Shown here piece by piece: positions 45,293 to 52,671 of a stretch of DNA of 64,000 bases. Positions within the stretch are counted from its first letter, which is position 1. The number at the start of each line of letters is the position of its first letter. The translations under genes and the position numbers were made by a program. The DNA lies in IMG/VR virus record IMGVR_UViG_3300005519_000001, positions 1-64,000 of that record, one strand, 5' to 3'. A model generated the notes under the pieces. The model was not told the origin of the DNA. It ran no database searches and saw only the letters and a list, made by a program, of their open reading frames with translations. This stretch comes from a virus.

Positions 45293-45578
45293 CGCAGTCA
45301 ATCCCCCGGTTCATGCTCTGCATCCATTCTTCGTCGGCTTTCCGATAAGCCTTCCGAATCGCCTCATCGGAATGCACGACTGCGGCGGCCACAAGAAAGA
45401 TTGAAACGGGATATGTCACCATTGCCAACGCCCAGAGAGCCAGTTGCGCCGCCACATAAACGAACTCACCGACCGCTCGGCGGATCTCGTCCGGGAAGTC
45501 GCCACGGAAAGGACCGAGCGGGAGGCCGATTGCAGACTCACGGAGTGCTGCGAGATATCTTTTCGTTTTATCGCTCAC
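45285..45578 (-). CDS. membrane protein with two spans
   Basis: A 97-residue protein with a hydrophobic region at about residues 39-68 (VYVAAQLALWALAMVTYPVS), probably two close spans, and a charged C-terminus. It is coupled by overlap to the diphosphohydrolase-like gene. The function is unknown. Confidence 0.62.
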   Translation of the reverse strand: MSDKTKRYLAALRESAIGLPLGPFRGDFPDEIRRAVGEFVYVAAQLALWALAMVTYPVSIFLVAAAVVHSDEAIRKAYRKADEEWMQSMNRGIDCDE

Positions 45579-46078
45579 GCTGCCTCCCGATTCGACGTTT
45601 CGATATGTCTCGCGTCATCCTCGCGTGCAGCGTGTTCGGTCATGCCGGCGCTGTCTGCGATCGTGTAATGCCGCGGATCTTTACTGGCGTGCAGCGCCTT
45701 CAATCGAGCGACGTGCGGCGTGAGCGCATCGAGCATCGCGTGATAGCCACCGGACACCATGCGATCGTCATTGAGCTTGCCTGCGGCCTCCGCGTCTACC
45801 AGGATGGCGAGGCAGGCGAGGGCGTGAGCAAAGTGGGGAAGGCCGCTGTCGACATCGTTGTCTTGCCCTTCGAACCACTTGTCAAGATGACGCTTGGCTG
45901 CGTCGACATAGATCGACGCGCGGACACCGGCAACGCGCCAGTTTGAGCGGCCATATTTGAGCATTCCGTCCAACAGACCCAGGGAGCCGAGCGCGGTTGC
46001 GGTCGCCGGCCACAGATGCAACGGCAATTTCCCGGACCCGATAGCGTCTTTGGGATTGGTGTTCTTAAGTTCGCTCAC
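45575..46078 (-). CDS. dATP/dGTP diphosphohydrolase-like protein (MazZ-like)
   Basis: A 167-residue protein with NPKDAIGSGKLPLHLWPATA (8-27), LKYGRSNWRVAGVRASIYVD and HFAHALACLAILVDA, the pattern of the dATP/dGTP diphosphohydrolase family. MazZ members help phages change their purine pool, together with PurZ; no purZ is visible in this window. It sits beside two deoxyribosyltransferase-like genes. Confidence 0.8.
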   Translation of the reverse strand: MSELKNTNPKDAIGSGKLPLHLWPATATALGSLGLLDGMLKYGRSNWRVAGVRASIYVDAAKRHLDKWFEGQDNDVDSGLPHFAHALACLAILVDAEAAGKLNDDRMVSGGYHAMLDALTPHVARLKALHASKDPRHYTIADSAGMTEHAAREDDARHIETSNREAA

Positions 46079-46269
46079 GCGGCCTCCTTCTTGTCCATGT
46101 ACTCGCGCGTAGCCTCGTTTTCGAGTTCCTCTACCTTGTGGCCAAGTTCGTAGATCAAACGGATCACGGCACCGTCCTTGAAGCCCTTTGCCGAAGCCTC
46201 TTCGATCTGCTGCGATAACTGGCGAACGCGCACGATCAGTTCGGACGCGGTAGTGGATGTGTAGGTCAT
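46075..46269 (-). CDS. small helical protein
   Basis: A 64-residue, mostly helical charged protein (LIVRVRQLSQQIEEASAKGF). It overlaps both neighbours by ATGA. The function is unknown. Confidence 0.62.
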   Translation of the reverse strand: MTYTSTTASELIVRVRQLSQQIEEASAKGFKDGAVIRLIYELGHKVEELENEATREYMDKKEAA

Positions 46270-46580
46270 GCTTCCTCCGGGATCAGATCAGCCAAGTGGA
46301 AAACCTTGAGCCCCATCCTGTCGGCGGCCATTCGTTCAATCTTTGCGCCGTATGAATTGGTCCAGCCGGGCAATAAGCAAATAGCCGTGCAACCTCTCAT
46401 CGCGAGAAGGTCAGCAGCGATGCAATCGAGCCAATCAGCGCTTTCATCCGGATTGATCTCGACGGGATTTACAACTTCCCAGCGAAGATTGCGCAGTCGT
46501 ACAGCGACGCGATTGAACAACGGGAAATTGAGGCGGGGCAGCCCCGTCATCGGCCCGGAGATGTAGATTCGACCTTTCAT
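46266..46580 (-). CDS. DUF4406 protein (nucleoside deoxyribosyltransferase-like fold)
   Basis: A 104-residue protein with RIYISGPMTGLPRLNFPLFN at the start and DSADWLDCIAADL in the middle, the DUF4406 pattern. The family has a nucleoside 2-deoxyribosyltransferase-like fold and may act on nucleotides or their derivatives. It lies in the nucleotide-related cluster. Confidence 0.82.
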   Translation of the reverse strand: MKGRIYISGPMTGLPRLNFPLFNRVAVRLRNLRWEVVNPVEINPDESADWLDCIAADLLAMRGCTAICLLPGWTNSYGAKIERMAADRMGLKVFHLADLIPEEA

Positions 46581-46759
46581 GCATGTTCCTTTTGATTGTT
46601 GTCGTTCTGTGCCGCGATCGCCCGGCGCTGTGCTTCCTGAAGCCGACGTGCGTACTTATCCGGCGAGCAAAACACGCCATCCTCAGCCATCCAGTCAAGC
46701 ATCTGGCGGTGCGTTAGCCCGATGACGAGTTGGGTGGGCTCTTTGAGTTCAGTGCTCAT
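46577..46759 (-). CDS. small hypothetical protein
   Basis: A 60-residue protein from the ATG at 46759 (ATGA with the regulator gene). It contains LTHRQMLDWMAEDGVFCSPD and a Gln/Asn-rich end. The function is unknown. Confidence 0.6.
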   Translation of the reverse strand: MSTELKEPTQLVIGLTHRQMLDWMAEDGVFCSPDKYARRLQEAQRRAIAAQNDNNQKEHA

Positions 46760-47151
46760 ATGAAATCTCTCCGACGTGCCGTCCGGCAGCACAAGTAATC
46801 CAACGAGGTGTTCAGTTGTTTTGCGAGTTCGATTAATTGCCAATAGTGCGGAAGCTTCTGATCGGCTTCGTAATTCCAGATGCTCCGAGCGCTTACGCGT
46901 GCTTGCTGAGCCAATTCCTCTTGCGATAGCTTCAGTCGCTTGCGCAGCTTGGCGAGGCGCTTGCCAAAGGTCTCGCTAGACATGGGAGGCGCCGATTTGC
47001 GCTTGATCGTGCGATGGCATTCGACGCAATTCATGTTGCACACGAACCTCGGTGCGATATGTCCGCGCTTGCATGGGACGCCTGTTTCGTATGTGGATTT
47101 ACCCGCAGCTTGAGCAGCTTTGCGAATATCAGCGGCGTTCGCGGCTCTCAT
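46756..47151 (-). CDS. XRE-family DNA-binding protein with N-terminal Cys motif
   Basis: A 131-residue protein from the ATG at 47151 (GGAGG upstream). Residues of about 30-50 have a Cys/His group (CKRGHIAPRFVCNMNC, CHRT). Residues of 60-120 are an XRE HTH (LRKRLKLSQEELAQQARVSA, SIWNYEADQKLP). It is likely a regulator in the early operon; zinc binding is inferred. Confidence 0.78.
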   Translation of the reverse strand: MRAANAADIRKAAQAAGKSTYETGVPCKRGHIAPRFVCNMNCVECHRTIKRKSAPPMSSETFGKRLAKLRKRLKLSQEELAQQARVSARSIWNYEADQKLPHYWQLIELAKQLNTSLDYLCCRTARRRDFI

Positions 47152-47531
47152 CGACTGCCTCCATGGGCATGTCCCGATCGCACCATCGCGTTGATGGTCT
47201 GGACAAGCAGGGCATCTGCTTTCGGAAACCATGAGCCATCGTCGCGAAACAGGTTGTCTGAGATTCGCTCGTATTCTTCGTCCGAGACTCCAAGTGATTC
47301 GGCGGTCAGGTAAAAGAGTCGAGGCTTGGAGCCGTTCATCAGCCCGCGCTCCTGCTCTTGCACTTGCTCAAAGAGAACGCCAAGGTTCAGCATCAACTCA
47401 ACACGAATGGATTCCTGGCCCCAATCCAACATCTGAGCTAGCGCCTGGATGGTCAGCGGGCCATTGGCTTTCAGCGCCTCGATCATTGCCTTGCGGCGCT
47501 TTTCTTTGTGCAGGTTGCCTTTGCGGTTCAT
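47148..47531 (-). CDS. putative winged-helix protein
   Basis: A 127-residue protein; ATG at 47531 overlaps the preceding stop. The N-terminus (ALKANGPLTIQALAQMLDWG) resembles a winged helix. The rest is acidic. The function is unknown. Confidence 0.62.
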   Translation of the reverse strand: MNRKGNLHKEKRRKAMIEALKANGPLTIQALAQMLDWGQESIRVELMLNLGVLFEQVQEQERGLMNGSKPRLFYLTAESLGVSDEEYERISDNLFRDDGSWFPKADALLVQTINAMVRSGHAHGGSR

Positions 47532-47863
47532 GCGACCTCCCAATCGCTACCGAGCGAACGATATTCAACGGTCTTGCCAGCGCCCTTTGCCGCTGCAATG
47601 CCGTAATCCATGCCCTTGCTAATGCCCCGGTCGGTGTAGACGACGGAGCCGTGAGCGACGGCGCGCCATGCGAGCCCAGCATCAATGCCGTGCTGGCGCT
47701 CCGCAGGGATGTCGTCGTTCAGCACACCCGGTTGGGTGTAAAGCAAGTGCGATGCAATCGGCGCTTCGCCGCGAAGGAGCGAATCACGCACGCACGCGCG
47801 GGCATATTCGATGTTCTTTTCAACGTCGCCCGCAAACGGGCTTTCCAGAATGACCAGTTTCAT
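47528..47863 (-). CDS. nucleoside deoxyribosyltransferase-like protein (DUF7768-like)
   Basis: A 111-residue protein with LVILESPFAGDVEKNIEYAR at the start, LRGEAPIASHLLYTQPG and RGISKGMDYGIAAAKGAGK, the pattern of DUF7768-type proteins that resemble nucleoside deoxyribosyltransferases. Together with the DUF4406 and MazZ-like genes it forms a nucleotide-metabolism cluster. Confidence 0.8.
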   Translation of the reverse strand: MKLVILESPFAGDVEKNIEYARACVRDSLLRGEAPIASHLLYTQPGVLNDDIPAERQHGIDAGLAWRAVAHGSVVYTDRGISKGMDYGIAAAKGAGKTVEYRSLGSDWEVA

Positions 47864-49020
47864 GCGACCTCCAATTGAAGCCCCGGCTGGCGCAGTCGGT
47901 CGCGCTGCAACGGCTCATAGTCTTTGTTAAGTTCCGTTCCGATGAAGTGGCGGCCAAGGTTTTGCGCAACTTGGCCTGTCGTGCCGCTGCCGAAGAAGGG
48001 GTCGAAAACGATGTCGCCAACACGCGAACCAGCCAGTACACATGGCTCGACGAGAGCAGACGGGAACGTGGCGAAGTGCGCACCAGGATAAGCCTCGGTC
48101 GCTATCGTCCAGACGCTGCGACGATTCGCCGTGTCGAGATTCATGGCGACCTCAGTTACATCTCGCCCTTCGCGGTTAGCGCGGCCCGTGCCTTCCGGGC
48201 GGCTTTGTCCTTGACCGCGCATTGCATTACGCCCCGCCTTTTTTCCTTTCTCGCGTCCGCTGGGATGAAATGAACCGTGCGCGCCCGGGCCGGTATTCCA
48301 GCCATCAGGCATCTTGTATTTGTCGCGCGCCTTGAAATCCATCGTTTCGAAGGATTTCAATTTCGTCTCGACGCTAACTGGCGTGCGGATAGCTGCTTGA
48401 TCGTAGAAATATCGTTCGCTTTTGGAGAGCAGGAAAACGTATTCGTGCGCCTTCGTGCACCGATCCTTGATCGACTCCGGCATCGGATTGGGCTTGTGCC
48501 AAATAATGTCTTGGCGCAGATACCAGCCGGCGTCCTGCAGCGCGAACGCGAGGCGCCACGGTTGGCCCATCAGATCCTTTGGCTTCAGCCCTTCGTCGCG
48601 GATTGTTCCCGTCTGTGTCGCTTTGCGCTGCGATGCCGCCACTTGGCGGGCGCTCAGTGCCGACACACCGACGCCGGAGTACTCGCGCCCCTGGCTGCCC
48701 CATGAGCCAGCGTATGCGTCTCCCATGTTGACCCAAGCCGTACCGTCTTCGGCGAGCAGCTGGCGGCAGAGTTCGAAGACGTCGACCATCGTCGCGATGA
48801 ATTCTTTAAGCGTAGGCTCACTGCCGAGCTCATGCCCTTTATCTTCGTGGCCTTCCGGCAGGTACGACCGCAAGCCCCAGTAGGGCGGCGACGTCACAAT
48901 CGTCTGCACCTTCACGCCGTCAGCGATCATCGCGCGCATCGTTTCGCGGCAATCGCCGAAGTGGCAGTTGTCAAGCCACTTAGTACTACTACCTACGGTC
49001 AACTCAATTCTCTTCGTCAT
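47860..49020 (-). CDS. DNA methyltransferase, beta-class (SPPY motif)
   Basis: A 386-residue protein. The catalytic motif TSPPYW is at 43-48, and the SAM-binding motif DPFFGSGTTG is near residue 345, an order typical of beta-class N4-cytosine or N6-adenine methyltransferases. The intermediate region (residues 185-300) probably recognises the target. No cognate endonuclease is next to it, so it is likely an orphan that protects phage DNA. Confidence 0.9.
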   Translation of the reverse strand: MTKRIELTVGSSTKWLDNCHFGDCRETMRAMIADGVKVQTIVTSPPYWGLRSYLPEGHEDKGHELGSEPTLKEFIATMVDVFELCRQLLAEDGTAWVNMGDAYAGSWGSQGREYSGVGVSALSARQVAASQRKATQTGTIRDEGLKPKDLMGQPWRLAFALQDAGWYLRQDIIWHKPNPMPESIKDRCTKAHEYVFLLSKSERYFYDQAAIRTPVSVETKLKSFETMDFKARDKYKMPDGWNTGPGAHGSFHPSGREKGKKAGRNAMRGQGQSRPEGTGRANREGRDVTEVAMNLDTANRRSVWTIATEAYPGAHFATFPSALVEPCVLAGSRVGDIVFDPFFGSGTTGQVAQNLGRHFIGTELNKDYEPLQRDRLRQPGLQLEVA

Positions 49021-49031
49021 CTCGCCACCCC

Positions 49032-49190
49032 TTACCGTTTTCTCTTTTCCCAGAGGGTCAACAACCCCGCCTTTACCTGCTGCGCTTCCTCGGCATTTGT
49101 CATCGCCAAATTCGCGATGTATGCTCGACGCGCCTCAAGGGTCCATCCGGCGATTTCCTCGAGCACTTCAGCCGGTTGGGCGGGAGTCAT
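49032..49190 (-). CDS. very small helical protein (52 residues)
   Basis: A 52-residue protein (MTPAQPAEVLEEIAGWTLEA at the start, WEKRKR at the end). Its ATG overlaps the DnaB stop (ATGA), and the methyltransferase gene follows after a short gap. Overlap and coding pattern support it. The function is unknown. Confidence 0.6.
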   Translation of the reverse strand: MTPAQPAEVLEEIAGWTLEARRAYIANLAMTNAEEAQQVKAGLLTLWEKRKR

Positions 49191-50596
49191 TCGAAGCCTC
49201 GCTTGGATCTCTTCGGCTGCTCATCGCCCGGCTGTTCCCCGAACCTGGTTCCCGGCATCAGGTCGGCGAACAATGTGCGCTCGCCGATGTAGGCCGCCGC
49301 AACCGTTCCGGTCGGCCCGTTCCGTTGCTTGGCTATGTTTATCTCGCCAATTCCGCGGTCTCGTGTGTTGGGGTTGTAGACTTCATCCCGGTACAGAAAG
49401 AGGACGATGTCAGCGTCCTGCTCGATTTCGCCGGAGTCGCGCAAGTCGGAGAGCATCGGGCGCTTGTCATGCCGTTCTTCGAGCTTCCGGTTCAACTGGG
49501 CCAGCAAGACAACCGGCACTTCCAATTGCTTCGCCAGCGCCTTAAGGCCTCGGCTGTTGGCGCCGACCTTTTCATTGCGGGTGTTGCCTTCGCCGTCAGC
49601 CATCAGGCCCAAGTAGTCGATAACGATCAGGCCGAGACCGTGGCGACGCTTCACGGTGCGGGCGCGGCTGCGGATTTCGTTAAGGCTCAGCGCCGGCTGC
49701 TCGTCGACCAGCAACTCAAGTTCCGAAACTTTCAAAGTGCCGACCGTCAGACGATCGAAGTCGCCTTCGTCGTCGTTGAATTTCTTTCCATCGAGAATCT
49801 TGTCCAGCGGCAGGCCCGAGGCGCGAGCGATAGCACGGTTCGCCAGTTCCTCGCCAGGCATCTCCTGCGAGAAGAACAGCGTGGCGCCACCGGCGTGCGC
49901 CGCAGCTTCGGCCACTCCCAAGGCGATCGCCGTCTTTCCCATTGCGGGACGGCCGGCGATCACGATCAGCTGACCGGGGCGCATTCCGCCGCCGAGTTTC
50001 TCATCGAGGTCACGCAAGCCGGTCGACAAGGAGCGAACCTTGGTTTCCTTGCCGTAATATTGCGCGTCAATGCGTTCGATAACCGGAGACAGGAAGGCCC
50101 GGATGTATTGCGCGTCTTTCGTCGTGGTGACGACCAGCGGTTCGAATTTGGCCTGAGCTTCGTTCAGGATCTGCTCGACGGTTTTGCCTTCGCGGTTGTA
50201 GGCCATCGCGGCAATCTCATCGGCTGCGGAAATGATCCCGCGCAGCTTCCAGCGATCGATCACAATGTCGGCCCAGCGAGTGATACCAGCGGCGCCAGGG
50301 GCGTTCGAAACAAGGCTGTTCAGGTACGACAAGCCACCAACCTGATCGGCAACGCCGGCGGAATTGAGCGCCTCGAAGACCGTGATCATGTCCGCACGGC
50401 GGTTTGAAACGATCAGCTTCTGGATCGCGTCGAAGATCTGCCGATGGTCGAAGCGGAAGAAGTGTTCACCGCGCAAATGGCCGACGCGGTCGAAGCCATC
50501 GTTGTCGGACATGAGCGCGCCGAGAATTGTCTGTTCGGCTTCGACGGACGCCGGCACTTCGCGCGCTGTCTCGATGAATCTATCAGGTGCGTTCAT
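49187..50596 (-). CDS. dnaB: replicative DNA helicase, DnaB type
   Basis: A 469-residue protein from the ATG at 50596 (ATGA with the O-like gene). The N-terminal domain starts with VPASVEAEQTILGALMSDND. The RecA-like domain has Walker A GRPAMGKT (215-222), Walker B LIVIDYLGLM and the LRDSGEIEQDADIV motif. It unwinds DNA at the fork and would be loaded by the O-like protein at the iteron origin just upstream. Confidence 0.93.
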   Translation of the reverse strand: MNAPDRFIETAREVPASVEAEQTILGALMSDNDGFDRVGHLRGEHFFRFDHRQIFDAIQKLIVSNRRADMITVFEALNSAGVADQVGGLSYLNSLVSNAPGAAGITRWADIVIDRWKLRGIISAADEIAAMAYNREGKTVEQILNEAQAKFEPLVVTTTKDAQYIRAFLSPVIERIDAQYYGKETKVRSLSTGLRDLDEKLGGGMRPGQLIVIAGRPAMGKTAIALGVAEAAAHAGGATLFFSQEMPGEELANRAIARASGLPLDKILDGKKFNDDEGDFDRLTVGTLKVSELELLVDEQPALSLNEIRSRARTVKRRHGLGLIVIDYLGLMADGEGNTRNEKVGANSRGLKALAKQLEVPVVLLAQLNRKLEERHDKRPMLSDLRDSGEIEQDADIVLFLYRDEVYNPNTRDRGIGEINIAKQRNGPTGTVAAAYIGERTLFADLMPGTRFGEQPGDEQPKRSKRGFE

Positions 50597-51594
50597 TGTT
50601 CTTTCCTGTTGAATTGGCCACCCGAGACTTTCGAGAATCCGTCGCGGCCAATTAGCCAATCAAAACCGCAGTGGGGCGGCACGTCCACGCTGTCAGCAAC
50701 CCAAGGGAAGTACCGCTGCCAGAACGTCGGATCTTTTGGACGGAATCCGAGGAAGTCGGTAATCGCGTCGGCGCGGTCCTTGCTGAATACTTCGTGACTG
50801 GCCTCTCCAAGGGAATCCCCAAGCGACTCGTTGAACGCGTTCATTACCGAAATCTGCTCAGCGGTATAGGCGGCCGGCGTGTAGTCATCCATCCATCCGC
50901 CATCGTTCAGCCAGGAGGCCGGGTAGGGGATGTAGGTCTTGTCGAGCCATTCAACCGAAGTCTTGGCCTTCTCCAAGCCGGACATGATGTCTGCAAGGAG
51001 TTGCTCGTTCGGTTTCAGCTTGGCAAGTGCCTTTTCAGCCGCGGTCTTCGATTTCTTTCTCGGATAGGCAGTCCAGAAGGAATCAAAGCGTTCGCGAAGC
51101 GAGCGCGAAAGATTGTCTTTTGGAGTTGTCTTTTGAGTTGTTTTTAAAGACGTATATTGTGGTTGTTGATTTGACAACCCCTCAATGGTTGATTTGACAA
51201 CCCCTGAGTTGTCGTTTTGACAACCTTTCTGTTGTTGTTTCGACAACGGTTGCTGTTTCGACAACTGGGGTTGTTGATTTGACAACCCCCATTGCTTGTG
51301 ATGCTTGTTGATGCTGAGTGTGTGGCCGTGGGTGCCGCCGCTACGATGGATCACTTTTGCGATTTCAAGTTCGCGCACGGTTCTGCTCAGGTTCGACTTG
51401 TCGAGACCAGTCATGGCAGACAACTGCGACAGCCCGATCTCGTCGGATGTCTTGTTGAAGCCGTACGTTTTACGAATGATCGTCATTACGACCGCCCATT
51501 GCCTTGCTGTTAGTCCTGCACAAATGAGTGCGTCCAGAAGCTCGTTAGCGAGCCTCGTATATCCGTTTTCGAGTTGCGGTGACGCTTCTTGCAC
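50593..51594 (-). CDS. phage replication initiator (lambda O-like)
   Basis: A 333-residue protein, GTG start after GAGGCGGAA. Residues 1-105 form a winged-helix replication domain (LTARQWAVVMTIIRKTYGFN, LDKSNLSRTVRELE). Residues of about 108-160 are a Gln/Ser/Asn-rich linker encoded by the DNA iterons. The C-terminal part (FWTAYPRKKSKTAAEKALAK) resembles DnaT/O-type loading domains. As in lambda O, the origin lies inside the gene. Confidence 0.82.
   Translation of the reverse strand: MQEASPQLENGYTRLANELLDALICAGLTARQWAVVMTIIRKTYGFNKTSDEIGLSQLSAMTGLDKSNLSRTVRELEIAKVIHRSGGTHGHTLSINKHHKQWGLSNQQPQLSKQQPLSKQQQKGCQNDNSGVVKSTIEGLSNQQPQYTSLKTTQKTTPKDNLSRSLRERFDSFWTAYPRKKSKTAAEKALAKLKPNEQLLADIMSGLEKAKTSVEWLDKTYIPYPASWLNDGGWMDDYTPAAYTAEQISVMNAFNESLGDSLGEASHEVFSKDRADAITDFLGFRPKDPTFWQRYFPWVADSVDVPPHCGFDWLIGRDGFSKVSGGQFNRKEQ
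51161..51289. other. replication origin iterons inside the O-like gene
   Basis: Six imperfect copies of about 20 bp, core GTTGTTGATTTGACAAC, start at 51161, 51187, 51208, 51231, 51248 and 51269. Each has inverted GTTGT/ACAAC arms; the first and last copies are identical. The pitch is about 21 bp, two helical turns. AT-rich DNA lies alongside (51136-51160). This matches the lambda ori arrangement. Confidence 0.82.
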
Positions 51595-51603
51595 ACTTCC
51601 GCC

Positions 51604-51843
51604 TCAAGATCTCGATTGCTTGGACAGGTACGCCCGCAACTTGCGAATAGCCTCACCAGCCATGCGCGTTGCCGGCGTGTCTTCCTGACACACAGTCATG
51701 CGATGCAGCAGCTCGGATAGCGCTGCGAGGTCCGGATCAGCGATCGGGAAGACGTCGACCGGTAGGCTCTTAACAAGCGAATCCAGCGCCCTGTTAATGC
51801 GCAACTCAGCACTGGAGACCCGACGAGTTCCGCGGGCGCTCAC
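51604..51843 (-). CDS. small hypothetical protein
   Basis: A 79-residue protein (SSAELRINRALDSLVKSLPV), helical, with no recognised family. It lies directly upstream of the O-like gene and overlaps the preceding stop by ATGA. Confidence 0.65.
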   Translation of the reverse strand: MSARGTRRVSSAELRINRALDSLVKSLPVDVFPIADPDLAALSELLHRMTVCQEDTPATRMAGEAIRKLRAYLSKQSRS

Positions 51844-52010
51844 AGCGGCCTCCGATGCTTCGGCTTCTCAGTCATCCGCGCGAGCGAATCACACAGAAGG
51901 GTGACGAGTTGATGCTTCTCGGCCTTCTTGCGCGCATGTGCGATCTTCTGGGCCAGCTCGTCCTGGTCGCGCCACTTGGCCGGTTCCCGATTCAAACGGT
52001 CTCGCTTCAT
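51840..52010 (-). CDS. small basic helical protein
   Basis: A 56-residue protein from the ATG at 52010, one base after the stop of the membrane protein gene (TGAGATG). It is basic (MKRDRLNREPAKWRDQDE) and probably helical. The function is unknown. Confidence 0.6.
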   Translation of the reverse strand: MKRDRLNREPAKWRDQDELAQKIAHARKKAEKHQLVTLLCDSLARMTEKPKHRRPL

Positions 52011-52011
52011 C

Positions 52012-52185
52012 TCAACCCCTAAGACAAACAATCACTGCCACCACCGGCAGCGCACACAGAGCAGCCAGGCAGACTCCGAACGTAACGGGCGATGCCATCA
52101 GACGGTCGATCAGCGGTTCGTTCTGACGGGCCCTGTATGCGTCCCATTGGGCGCGCTGTAATTGGTCTCGGTGGTGGAAAGTCAT
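52012..52185 (-). CDS. small membrane protein (57 residues)
   Basis: A 57-residue protein with one span near the C-terminus (VTFGVCLAALCALPVVAVIV). Its ATG overlaps the CII-like stop (ATGA). Both overlaps support it as a real gene. The function is unknown. Confidence 0.6.
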   Translation of the reverse strand: MTFHHRDQLQRAQWDAYRARQNEPLIDRLMASPVTFGVCLAALCALPVVAVIVCLRG

Positions 52186-52580
52186 GCTGCCCTCGATGAA
52201 TTAAGCATTGCTGCCAGAGCGCCCTCAAGGGCAGCTACCTTTTCCTTCAGCGCGGCGTTCTCGGCTTTCGCGTCGACCACCGTTTCGTCTACGTCTCCCA
52301 ACCCGATCTGCATCACCTCGTACTGGACTGGGGCGCGGTTTCCACAAAGGCGCATTAGTTTCAGGCGCTTGTGAGTCGGAAAGCCGACCGAACCCGACAT
52401 GATTCGCGAGAAGTGCCCCTTGTCGATCGACAGTTGCTTACCGATGTATTCGTTGGTAAGCGAACTGAGTTGGATGCACAGTCGCACCGCGTCGAGTTCG
52501 TCGTCACACATACTCAGCAACTCCTCCGACACGTTCTTAAGCTTCCTTGGCTCTCCGAGAGCCGTGATTTCGCGTTGCAT
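52182..52580 (-). CDS. CII-like DNA-binding protein
   Basis: A 132-residue protein. The centre (SSLTNEYIGKQLSIDKGHFS) is helix-turn-helix-like, and the C-terminus (AKAENAALKEKVAALEGAL) is a short coiled coil, as in CII-type activators. AAGGA precedes the ATG. It lies second after the Cro-like gene, where lambdoid cII sits. Function is inferred from position and fold. Confidence 0.65.
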   Translation of the reverse strand: MQREITALGEPRKLKNVSEELLSMCDDELDAVRLCIQLSSLTNEYIGKQLSIDKGHFSRIMSGSVGFPTHKRLKLMRLCGNRAPVQYEVMQIGLGDVDETVVDAKAENAALKEKVAALEGALAAMLNSSRAA

Positions 52581-52671
52581 GGTCTTTTCCTTGAGGGTTC
52601 TTGCAGGCAGTTAAATTGAGTTGCAAGTCCTCAGGAAATCAAAATGGCGTCAAATCATCGCCATCCGTGAC

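Noticed and set aside
48968-50407. 479-codon + strand frame opposite dnaB
   Set aside because: Antisense shadow of the DnaB-type helicase; composition is not protein-like.
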